From Candolleomyces eurysporus (lineage: Eukaryota; Basidiomycota; Agaricomycetes; Agaricales; Psathyrellaceae): a stretch of 42,505 nt of DNA. The notes beneath the pieces were generated by a model. It saw only the letters and a program-made list of their open reading frames with translations. It did not search any database and had not been told where the DNA came from. Both the position numbers and the translations under genes were made by a program. Shown here in pieces: positions 11,901 through 21,197 of this stretch. How positions within the stretch are numbered: the first letter of the stretch is position 1; every line of letters starts with the position of its first letter. The stretch lies in contig JANBPK010000799.1 in NCBI GenBank assembly GCA_027579435.1, positions 1 to 42,505 on the forward strand, in the 5' to 3' direction.

Positions 11901-12313
11901 GACAGCCAAGCAGGAACCTTCTTGCCATGCTTGAAGGCCATTCCANTGNGGTAAAGAGTGTTGCCTTCTCACCTGATGGGCAAAGGCTGGCATCTGCATC
12001 AGATGACAAGACAGTGTGCCTGTGGGACAGCCAAGCAGGAACCCTTCTTGCCACTCTTGAAGATGAACATTCTTTCATAATTTTTTCCAACTCTTCAACA
12101 TTTTGTGCAAACCTAAAAAAACACACCCCATCTGTTTCTGGATTGGTTAGAGTCAAACTGATTGGCCTGAATTTGTTGCCAACACCAGTTCCAATTTGCT
12201 GGTTTCCCTCAAGCTGGGATGTTTACCATCTATCTTTTGACTCTACATTCTCACTTGCAGCCATTGGGTGTGGAAATGGCAGAGTCTATATTCTTGACAT
12301 TTCTCAATGTTGA
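8953..12313 (+). CDS. Helical-bundle (HeLo/MLKL-like)-NACHT-WD40 NLR-like protein
   Basis: Predicted fungal NLR-type receptor. Exons: 8953-9336, 9394-9536, 9590-9725, 9776-9886, 9935-11513, 11577-12313 (introns 48-63 bp). Two corrections are needed for one frame: drop the N at 10413 and add a C at about 11918. The total is then 1030 codons including the stop. Residues about 95-255 are amphipathic helices resembling the MLKL/HeLo-like four-helix domain used by fungal cell-death effectors. NACHT follows: Walker [10 protein letters not shown] (318-326), Walker [10 protein letters not shown] (about 420), then VFLTTRPE. The C-terminus has two visible WD40 units ([24 protein letters not shown]), nearly identical in DNA. 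Family role: ligand sensing by WD40, NTP-driven assembly, and effector release at membranes. Start chosen at 8953 (aacATGtct); the frame is also open from 8674. The second half looks AT-richer than neighbouring genes. Confidence 0.82.
11811..12061 (+). repeat. Two near-identical WD40 repeat units (about 126 bp each)
   Basis: The unit starting ggccattt at 11811 recurs at 11936 with the same long core (gttgccttctcacctgatgg and following). Differences are few: cattttggtccggtaatc against cattccantgnggtaaag, and tcccatgacaaa against tcagatgacaag. The first unit is 125 bp, one base short of 42 codons, because aaccttc replaces aacccttc. Highly conserved internal WD repeats are known from fungal HNWD genes, where they recombine and change number. 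Ns sit exactly at the junction of the units. Confidence 0.85.
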
Positions 12314-13143
12314 AGCATCGTTATCAATCCATATTTTCTCAGATCTAGACCCTGAATATCATTCTTACTCTCACTGTTGCTTCTTGTACATGTAGTATCT
12401 ACCATGAATTCAATTTCTTGCTTTGTAAATTATGCCAATATTGGATACTCTATTTCCAGTTCAGGGTAGTTCAAGGCATTTATCCTACAGTTTGGTGGAT
12501 GCCAGCTTGGACAATGTAACTTGAATTCCAGGTCATTTTTAATTTTTGTGAGTGGTGAGTGTCATAGTTTGAGCTCAGTGCCAAGTAAAGGTGGTACTGG
12601 ACCTTGCAACAGGGTTTCTATCTGACATGGCCGGTTGAATATCTAAAGACATTGCACTAGTCTTGTTGGTTGTCACTTCATCCACATGACAATGCTCCAA
12701 GTCAACCTCGGACCATTGTCCATGAAGCTCACAGCTGCAGCAAGAACCTTTGGAGGAGCATCACAATTCACTGCAGCAGCCAGGCTTCAGTACACATGAG
12801 CTCCAAGTATCAGCACTACTTCCTCAGAATGCACCCTCAACTCCATGTCCTTCTTATCCTTTGCCAACCAAAGAACATGTGGCTGCACAGCCTGGTCTAA
12901 TGCGGCGTCTGAGAGTGATTTTTGTAGTTGCAACGCATCGTTGCGTGGTGGAATGATGGGAAATGGATGTAGTGTTTGGTTGTGGGGGCGAGCTCGTTAT
13001 CGTTGGAGGTAGCAAGCCTCCACCTCAATAATCGTCGAAATTTTCATGAATATTTTGAATGACTACTTATTAGGCAGGCGCAGGAACAGTTGCAATGTTG
13101 GTACAGAGCACAGAGTAGCTAAAATAAATACATTTGGATTGAC
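12314..13143. other. AT-rich intergenic region after the WD40 gene
   Basis: No supported gene. The composition resembles that of the preceding WD40 exon. Short ORFs at 12670-12956 show no family signal. Confidence 0.5.
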
Positions 13144-14752
13144 TTAGGACAACTCGACATCGACCTTTTGTTTTTTGGTTGTACTCTCGCTCCTGGCCAA
13201 TGCAGGAGGAGCATTGGTGCCTCTCGTTCCTGCATACGGTCCACCGTCGGGCTCAACCCCTCGCTTCCTCTTTTCGCCCGCTTCCGCGTCGGTCTTATCA
13301 GCACCTTCAGCGGCAGCAGCGGGCTTGGAGTCACGGCCTCCACCACGTCCACCTCCTCCGCGTCCACCTCCTCCACGACCGCCTCCACGACCTCCACGAC
13401 CACCACTTCCGCCTTTACCTCCACGACCTCCGCCATGCGAGCCCTTGCCGGTGGTTTTGTCAAGTTGGATGAAGGCGCTTTTGGCGGCAACTTGTGCTCG
13501 TTCTATTTGGAAAGCCTTTTCATCCTCCTCTGCAACTAGGATGAGTAGTTGAACACGGTAGGAAAGAAATGAACGAACCTGAAGGCAAACTCCACGTAAC
13601 CTCCTTCTCGTTCACCTTCTTCACCAACTCCCTGACAGAGCTGACCTCATCTTCCGTAAGTGCCTTGTGGAACCCCACCAGCCCAAAGTCGTCTCCACGG
13701 GAATACTTGATATATGGCGGCCTCCCATCAAACTTTTCCTTCAACGGATCCTTGATATCGCTCCAAGTGCAGTCGCCTCCGCACCCGTCGAACCGCAATG
13801 TCGCACCTCGGACGAAAGGGACATCTTCAGGATCCACCGAACCGTTGCCCTCGTAATCCCTGCGGATGGTAATTCGGTTGCCGATATACTCGAGGATGGC
13901 TTCGTTGTGTTGTTTCGGTTTGTCTCCTCCACTCTTCATCTCCTTGAACGCGTCGAACCCNACGTCCCTTGGCAATGGTTTCTCTCCTGTGCACGGCAGC
14001 CTTGCCCGTCAAACCCTTCTCCTTGATCTTCATGTCGCAGTAATCCGCTTTGGACATAATGAGGAGTTCTTTACCCTCGAATGTGGGTTTAGGCTCGGCC
14101 TTCAAGAACTTGTCCACTGTCTCGAAATCTGCGAATTCTGCGAAGACGGAGGCCTTGAACTTTTTGTTTTCGTCCCTCCGCATCCTGACGGAGTTGATAG
14201 CGCCGTACGTGCTGAAAAAGGCTTCCAAGCGCTGCTGCAGAGTCGCGTCCTCGTCCTCCGGGAAACCTTTGGCGTAGACGCTTCGCTCGAAGGCGTCCTT
14301 GGGTTCCTTGACTTCGGTCGTTCGGCGGACTTTGTCACCGGTGGAGTTGACTTCGAGGAAGGTGGAGGAACGAAGGGCGGAGACGAGCCATTCGGAGCCG
14401 TGCGATGTGTATTCGCGCATGCGTTTGAAGGAGGCGATGGTGGAGATGGGGATCCAGTGTTCGGGGTCTTTGGAGTAGAGCGTCCACATGAACCTAGAAG
14501 CGAGAGGTTTAGTTGCTGAATCAGAATGTGTAGAGAGACGACGCACTTGTCATAGGGCAAGTTGGAGTCGGCAAAGTAAAACTCCACTGGGAAATCGTCA
14601 GGAGACTCTCGGACTGAATTGCAGTGGGAGCACGCACCTTGTTTCTTCGCCTTCTCGATGTCTCCGGTGGCAGCGGTGGGACTAACGACCATAGATTCAC
14701 CAGCGCCTTCAACGGTGGTCGAGACAGTCGGTGTAGTCGTAGATTCGGCCAT
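13144..14752 (-). CDS. LHP1: La protein (La motif + RRM + xRRM) with C-terminal RGG tail
   Basis: RNA chaperone that binds the 3' UUU-OH of new RNA polymerase III transcripts and helps tRNA maturation in the nucleus (family knowledge). Exons on the minus strand: 14752-14638, 14586-14547, 14493-13579, 13535-13144. Introns are 51, 53 and 43 bp. An N at about 13961 must be dropped, giving 486 residues. The La motif spans the small exon: KKQVEFYFADSNLPYDK, then FMWTLYSKD, with WIPISTIASFKRM. The RRM follows (SVYAKGFPEDED, KKFKASVFAEF). A second RRM of the La xRRM type ends in the hallmark KEVTWS. The last exon encodes a Gly/Arg run of RGG boxes (about 13330-13440) and a basic end (KRKRG, TTKKQKV) that could be a nuclear signal. 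Divergent from the PX-GH18 gene. Confidence 0.92.
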
Positions 14753-15407
14753 CTTTTAGGTTGTTTTGGAGCGTCCGCACTCGAACAGGATCCCCAGGAA
14801 NTTTTTTTCGACTGTTGATATGAAACAAGCTGTCAGATTTGAGTTCTTTCGCCTGTTCTTGTGTTTCTTGCCTTTTAAAAGCCTTCTGGTGCACAAATCA
14901 GAGCAGGTGAGGTGAAGAGAAAGCCTACGGCTGGGTAGAGGCGAGTGGAAAAGAGTCAGGTCAAGTCAAACCGTATAGGCGCCGGTGATCAAGGTGATAG
15001 TTGGGTGGCTGTGCCAAGGATGCCGGACCGGACGGCGTGGCGGAGGAAATAGCGTCGGCACACNGTTCGAACCTCACCGCGATCGTCCTTTTGNNCNCCC
15101 TGAAGCTTCAATCCGCTCTACTTGGNAGTAGAGAGACACAAGGGCGTGATCTTACAGCCGAAATCCTGCCCTATAGATCCCACGAGCTCTCCACCACTAT
15201 GGCTACGACGCTGAGGACCAGTCAGATGAACGAACTCAATGCTTCGACTCGAGTACTCCCTGAAAGGGCGACGATCTTTCCATATCTAGCAATGTCTTCT
15301 CCTCTGTTTTCTTTCGGGAGTGTCCAGCGGAATACGAATTTCGGCTATAAAGCACTGTTCCCATCCTGTTTCTCCTTCCCATCGCTCCTCTCTCTCTTTC
15401 CCGCCTC
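14753..15407. other. Divergent promoter region between La and PX-GH18 genes
   Basis: 655 bp between two start codons that point away from each other. It contains pyrimidine-rich stretches and a few Ns at 15064-15126. No ORF of interest. Confidence 0.6.
15346..15352 (+). promoter_or_regulatory. TATA-like element
   Basis: tataaag, 56-62 bases before the ATG of the PX-GH18 gene, followed by a pyrimidine-rich leader (ctctctctttcccgcctc). Position fits a core promoter with a short 5' leader. Inference only. Confidence 0.4.
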
Positions 15408-17823
15408 ATGTCATCTGAGTCTGTGAAGCTTGAACACATCCCTCGCTCCTACGCGAAAGGGTTAGGAGGCTTTCCCTCCCTCAAAGAAGCCGCTATCGTC
15501 GGGCACACGACCTCGTCTGTTCCCCGTCCGCATGTCGTCTACATCGTCAGGCTGGTCTATACAGACGGGAGTACTGGCGTCGTAGCCAAGCGATACTCTC
15601 AGGTGGGCATTTTCCCCACTCCCGCCCTTGGTCAAATGAGCTCAGGCTTCGTGATATCGGCCCCTTGTCGCGGTCGCTGCAGTTTCTCTCCCTCTACTCG
15701 TCCCTCCGTCAAGACACTGGGGAATCTACTTTGACGTTCCCGCCTCGCCATGCTCTAATGGTCTCTCTGGTTCCACACGGCTGGATCGAGGACACGCTCC
15801 TCGACGAGCGAAAGGCGGGTTTGAACGAGTTCTTGTGCTTGATACTCAACACCGAGAAGACGAGGGGCCACCCTCTCCTATCGGCCTTCTTCAAAACGCC
15901 TTTCGCCTCGTGCTTTGCACTAGAGTCTTTGGGAGAAGGCCTTACGCAGCTCGCTGTAGCGCGTCCTGCTGGTCGTCGTTTGCGGTTTAAGCAAGACAAG
16001 AAGGCGAATTTAGGCGGGGCGGGGACTCCGATTGTGGCTTCGTATTATCCTTCGTGGGCTGCATCCACTCTTCCTCCAGAGAGCGTGGACTGGAACAAGT
16101 TTGATATTATTTTTTTCGGTGAGCGTGAATTGCGTTTGTCCTTGATCGAGTTCTGATATTGATTTGGGCAGCTTTCGCCATCCCTAATCAGAACGGGGGT
16201 TTAGACTGGCCCGACTCTGGCAAGGAAGTACTGAAGCGACTTTCCTCCGTCATTTCTCGTCGACGCGCTCAAACTAAAGTGGTGCTGTCTGTTGGTAAGC
16301 TTTTGCCTCAGTCCTGTTCTCGCCTCGCTACTGAGATTTTGACGATAAGGTGGGTGGGGCGGCAGTCGAAGTTTTTCTGAGGTCCTTGGAAACCCAGTCG
16401 GCCGGGCCTCTTTCTTGAGCTCCGTATCCTCAGCCGTGAACACGCTGGGATTGGATGGTGAGCTCATACCAAATCTTTTTACATTGCATGCTAAAGTCGG
16501 TTTTCATCGTTTTTCTCAGGCGTCGATATTGACTGGGTAAGTGAGCTTCGTATGGTAGATGGGATGAATCCTCAATATCCCCAACACGCCAAGGAGTATC
16601 CCAATTCTCCAGGGGCTGGAAATCCTCATTCTGCGGCAGATGCAGAGAACTTTCTTCAATTTCTGAAGATGCTTCGCTCGAAACTAGGTAAGATCACCTT
16701 CACTGCCTCATCTATAAATTATTTCTGATTGAAAATGCAGGGCCCGAGAAGATTATATCCGCCGCCGTTGGGCATCTTCCATGGCTCGGTTCAAACGGAA
16801 AGCCACTGTCTAACGTGTCGGAATATGCGAAGTACATGACTTTCGTCAACATCATGTGAGTGAAACTCAAGCGCAGTTCTCTAAATCTCTGACCATCACT
16901 TCGGATATCCGTTTGCTTTAGGAACTACGACGTCTGGCCCGCTTCGTCTCATCCAGGTCCGAACGCGCCTTTGGGTTCGTTGATCTATATTTATCGCCCT
17001 TCTCGTGCTTATGGTGTTCAACAGGAGATCTTTGCCACACCAGTAGCCAGCCGGAAGCGAATGCGAAGGCCGCGTACACACAGTGGACAAAGGCTGGAAT
17101 GCCTGCGTCGAAATTGTTGCTCGGCCTCGCGACCTATGGCTATGTCTCGAGGAGTCGTAACACGAAGCTATCTGGGAGTTCTGTTCCGGCTTTGATCCCT
17201 GGCGCCCATCCTCGGTCTCAAATCAAACTACATCGTATGTGTTACGTTTCACNTTTTTTAAGAGCACTGAATATATGAGCTCTTACAGCGGCCGGAGGGG
17301 CAGGCGTCGACTCGGCGGAAGCCTCTGCACCTGGCGACCTGAGGTCGATGTGGGGGCAGCAGATTGCGTTCCACCAGCTCCTCGGTATGGGCGCTCTGAC
17401 CAAGAAAGGAGATGGGACATATGGTGCTGCAAATGGGTATACGATGGGTAAGCATTTCGAGATAACGGACTGGCTCACCGAATCTGACATCATTCCATGG
17501 TGACCAGGTTGGGACGACTGCAGTGACACGCCGGTGAGCTTCATATTTCTCTCGTAACCACCGTAATAATGAAAATGATTGATTGCTCTGATATATAGTT
17601 CCTTTTCAATACGCAACGAGAGACGGTGGTAAGCTACGACGATACCTACAGTTTGGTAGATAAGGCAAAATTCGCCAGGGAGGTTGGAATGGCGGGATGC
17701 TTCACTTGGTCGTTGGATCAGGTATGTTGCACTGCCTTGATTCATGCTCAATCTGATCCTTGGTTGTAGGATGACGGATTGAGCCTCCATAATGTTATAA
17801 GGTCCGGGTTGGGCCTTGAATAG
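15408..17823 (+). CDS. PX domain-GH18 chitinase-like fusion protein
   Basis: Thirteen exons: 15408-15602, 15641-16118, 16172-16294, 16350-16457, 16520-16536, 16594-16687, 16741-16855, 16922-16974, 17025-17234, 17289-17447, 17508-17533, 17599-17721, 17770-17823. They total 585 codons including the stop, with no frame correction. Residues about 45-160 form a PX (phosphoinositide-binding) domain: VVYIVRLVYTDGS, KRYSQ, FPPRH, DERKAGLNEFL. Residues about 175-575 are a GH18 domain: PIVASYYPSWA, VLSVGGWGG (262-270), then DGVDIDWE with the catalytic Glu308 restored by splicing, VNIMNYDVW and CFTWSLDQDD. GH18 enzymes cleave chitin beta-1,4 bonds by substrate-assisted catalysis. There is no N-terminal signal peptide. 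The end of PX and the start of GH18 share one uninterrupted exon, which argues against two fused gene calls. The first intron is short (38 bp, GAG acceptor) and least certain. PX suggests endosome or vacuole membrane binding (inference). Confidence 0.88.
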
Positions 17824-18319
17824 AGAGTGATCCGGCACGCGGTGTTTCGTTTTATCTCAGTTTTTGGCGCTATTGAATAGAAGTCGGTGCGCTCGAGCTG
17901 TACCCGTAGAAACGAGGAAATCTTTAGCCCCATGTCCTGATTCGAGCGGAGCGATGCAAGCAGTGTCGGTAGTTTTCGGGTAAGGTACGCCTTCGGCCCC
18001 TGAGTCGGGCGTGGCGGGTCCAGTACCGCCGTCACCGGCAAATATACCCAAACCCATCAATCGCGCCAAGAGAAAGTTCAAGTTTGATATGGCCATGTTC
18101 GGATTTATATAGTTTCTGCCACCGCAGCCCACCCGNCCCCCCTTTCGACTTCAGAACCGTCGTCTCGACGTGTTTTTCTTGTATTTTTCACCACTCAGCT
18201 TGCGTGCGTCCCTCCATTTTCCTTCCGCCGCTTTCTATGGCGCTTGCTGACACACTACAACAGTGAACGACTTTCTTGTCATACCCTTTTGCTATGAATG
18301 CTTGACCTGACTGTACAAC
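17824..18319. other. Intergenic region, PX-GH18 terminator and next promoter
   Basis: 496 bp with pyrimidine-rich stretches before 18320. No supported gene. Confidence 0.5.
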
Positions 18320-20591
18320 ATGTCAGCCGTTTATCTCCACAACTCTTTGTATAACCAGGACCCGAGGCCCAACTTCCCTCATTCACGAAACCAGTCCACC
18401 CTCTCCAGCGTCACCGTTCAAACCAGCACAACTCTACACTCACAGCCTACCGAGCCGCTTCTACCCCAAACCAATATCCCTCAGGAGTCCTATTACCGAA
18501 ACACAAGATCCAACTTTGAACTCAACAACGATGTTCACGCATATGAAGAAAATACCGTCGTGGAAAGCGAGAAGAGAGGGTTTCTCTCCCCCCCTTCGGC
18601 GCCAGCCGCTCAATAAAATGCAATGGTCCAAGGCCGGGCTGGAGGCAGTTATCTGTGAGTCCTTCCATCGTTAGGTTGCCGTGTGGCTGTCCGAAAGATT
18701 TCGGTGGCTAGCGGCGCAGTATCCTCAGATTTCTAACGTGCTTTTGCAATTTTCAGCAATCTGGGCGCTGTATAATGCCGTCCGATATTTCCTCGCATTC
18801 ACCATTTACGAGTCGATGATGGGCGAAACGATATCCCTAGCATTGGGTATTTCCGCTGGCCTGTCCTTTGCATTCCTCGCCTGTGCCCTGATTCTCTCTC
18901 GGTTCCGCCCAAGATTACTGTGCCATGGGATGTCCTATGGCACGGTGTCGATAACTTATTGGACGTTGATATACTTGTCCCTTTTTTGTCTCTTCGCCCC
19001 CGCCGCCGTCAATTTTGCATTCGTGTTCGTGTGGAAGAATGCGTCCGACTTGCAACTTCGGCCGAGGCATCGGTGCTACCTCGACATCGACGTGGTGTGG
19101 TCCAAGACGCACCGAATGTGCCGGCCCAATACCATTGCGTACGGAGTTTGGGTCACTCTGTCGGGTCTTCGACTTGCTGTCACCGCTGCGATCCTTGTGA
19201 GTTTGTTCTCCGCTCTTTGACTTCCGCTTCGCTCACCCCGGACGCTTTGTTGTCAGATTGGATACCAGTTCATCCTCCACAAGACACGGCCGCACGCAGA
19301 CCTATTAGCGAAACGCTTTCGTGGAAAGCATCGGGTCAACCCTTCGGATACGTTTTCGTACCAGTCGGCATTGCCACCCGCCACTGGGCTTCCGTTCCCT
19401 GCTGCCCCTTCGCCGCTGCTGCAGACCCAACAACGACAACAGTCGGCTTCTTCGATTTCGTCGAGGACAGCAAGACATCCGCGGTTGTCCCGGTCCCGAT
19501 CGTCTGGGCTCTCCACCGCTGAAACGAGGAATATGAACGAGGTTGCCAGCAGCATACTCCCCAAAAGTGATCCCCAGCAACAGGCTCCTACGAATAATAC
19601 GAGTACGACGCTGGCCTCGGTACCGGAACATGACGATAGCATAGCGAGCTTTTCGGAGAGGTTTGCGTCCCTGGTTTCGGAGATCGACAGGGAGACCGAA
19701 GCAGCGCTGGAATTCGCCCGGTCGGAGGAGACCTCGTCTCGACATACGCTCGAGTCCCCTCTCTCTGGAAGGAGGGGAGGTGGCGGGGACGGTTCGGACG
19801 ACGAACTCGAAGACAACCCGGCGTATACCCACCGGCCGCTGCATAGTCCCGGAGCCAACGCTGATGATGACGACGACGACGACTTTTACCGCGGCGGAGA
19901 GCCCTCTTCGACGAGTTCGCGCCCACGAGTTCCGGTCCCGCCTTCGCTTGGGTACAACGAGTTTGGGCAGCCCTACCCGCCGGATGAAGATTATCAGATG
20001 TTTGACCGGTTCATCAAGCGGATGCCTACGATTGAGTCGATGGGGTCCAGGGAGCTGGGGAGCGCTGGGACTGCGAGCTTGCTTAGTGCGCGGGATGCCA
20101 ATCACGACGGCAACAACAAACGAGGGAGCTTGCAAACGAATAAATCGCATAATACGAATAACAGTCGGCCGCCTACGAGGAACGCGCCGAGGGGGTCGTG
20201 GGTGGGGTCCGAGTTCTCGTTCAATAGTGGGACGAGTGCGAGCGAGCCGTCGAGTCGGACGAATAGCTTGTCGTTCCAGGTGGAGAAGTTGGCTGCTATG
20301 GGATTTTTGGGAGGTGGGGGCTCGAGTAGTGGGCATGGGACGTCGGAGTATGGCGAACTTTTGGATGTTGGGCATCCAGGTGTCAGGAGGGTCATTCCTG
20401 AAAGCCCGTTAAGGACGGAGTTTGGTGCTCCTGATAGTCTTACCGCGCCTGAGAGGCCCTACTCCAGCGCGACGAACCGGAGTGGGAGTACGGATGTGTC
20501 GTATTTCACAGCTACGACGGGGAGTGCGAAGACGGGGAAGAGTGGAGTGCAACAGAAGGAGGAGCGGAAGGAGGGTGATGAAGCGTCGTAG
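18320..20591 (+). CDS. Multi-pass membrane protein with long disordered C-terminal tail
   Basis: Function unknown. Model: exons 18320-18654, 18757-19196, 19257-20591. The 102-bp first intron has a clear branch site (ctaac) and tttcag acceptor. Exon 1 needs one C removed from the C7 run at 18588-18594; the total is then 703 codons including the stop. Residues 1-100 are Ser/Thr/Asn-rich and presumably cytosolic. About four membrane segments follow in exon 2 (IWALYNAVRYFLAFTIY; LALGISAGLSFAFLACALIL; TYWTLIYLSLFCLFAPAAV; GVWVTLSGLRLAVTAAILIG), with a conserved-looking DIDVVWSKTHRMC loop. The final 400 residues are disordered, with an acidic run of Asp (about 19864-19885), Ser/Gly/Asn-rich stretches and a charged end. 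The layout resembles uncharacterised basidiomycete plasma- or endomembrane proteins; no transporter motif is visible. Confidence 0.75.
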
Positions 20592-21197
20592 GTGCTACAG
20601 GATTTCGCCTACCCACTTGCATCATTTATTTTTTTTTCGATTTTCACGGATTTACGGAACGATTTTGGAACGTCTTTGAATGATTTATCCCTCACGATAT
20701 TATCAACTAAATGATCGATTTAGATATCCTTTTTTACATATACCTAGTGCCTTGCTCTCATTGCTATCCTACTATCTATCAAACAGAGACCTGGATATAT
20801 GGCTACGTTCTGTCTGTAATATAACAGTACNTACAGCTATTTCATCCAGAGTAGAACAGTGGACTATTTTTTCGTCTTCTGCCCTAACCAAGCCTCTGGA
20901 AAGTGGCCATGCCCTNNTTCGAGCCTCCAGCCGTAATTTAAACNANNNNGCGGGTGGTGGTGAGACCAAGGCGCTTCTGAATCTGGTAGGTCANNATGNA
21001 TTTCCTCAGAGAATTCTTGCCGTTCNATCCNTGCACTGTATCGACGTGGAGAGGTTAATCAANNNGGACTTGGAGGCAGGGNAAGGGACCCTCATAGCCT
21101 CAGAACTGGAAGTCACCATGAGTGTGAGGGAGGNTTCNAATATNNATATNTNCACCCATTGAGGGAGCAAAACTACACGCCAGCTATCACTACATTT
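20592..21197. other. N-rich intergenic region
   Basis: AT-rich at first (probable 3' end of the preceding gene), then many Ns from 20831. Nothing supportable. Confidence 0.5.

Noticed and set aside
13119..13490. Val/Glu/Ala-rich minus-strand ORF and Pro/Thr-rich plus-strand ORFs
   Set aside because: All are other frames of the Gly/Arg repeat in the last exon of the La gene.
13827..14546. Reading through the first La introns
   Set aside because: Gives GACSHCNSVRESPDDFP between KKQ and VEFYF; removing the 51-bp GT-AG segment restores the La motif exactly.
15665..16156. Separate PX gene and separate GH18 gene
   Set aside because: The two domains share an uninterrupted exon with no stop or start between them, and the whole-gene exon sum is an exact codon number.
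18681..18756. Membrane protein starting at 18681 (MWLSERFRW...)
   Set aside because: Possible, but the CTAAC branch site and tttcag acceptor at 18756 with a matching phase from exon 1 make this stretch more likely an intron.
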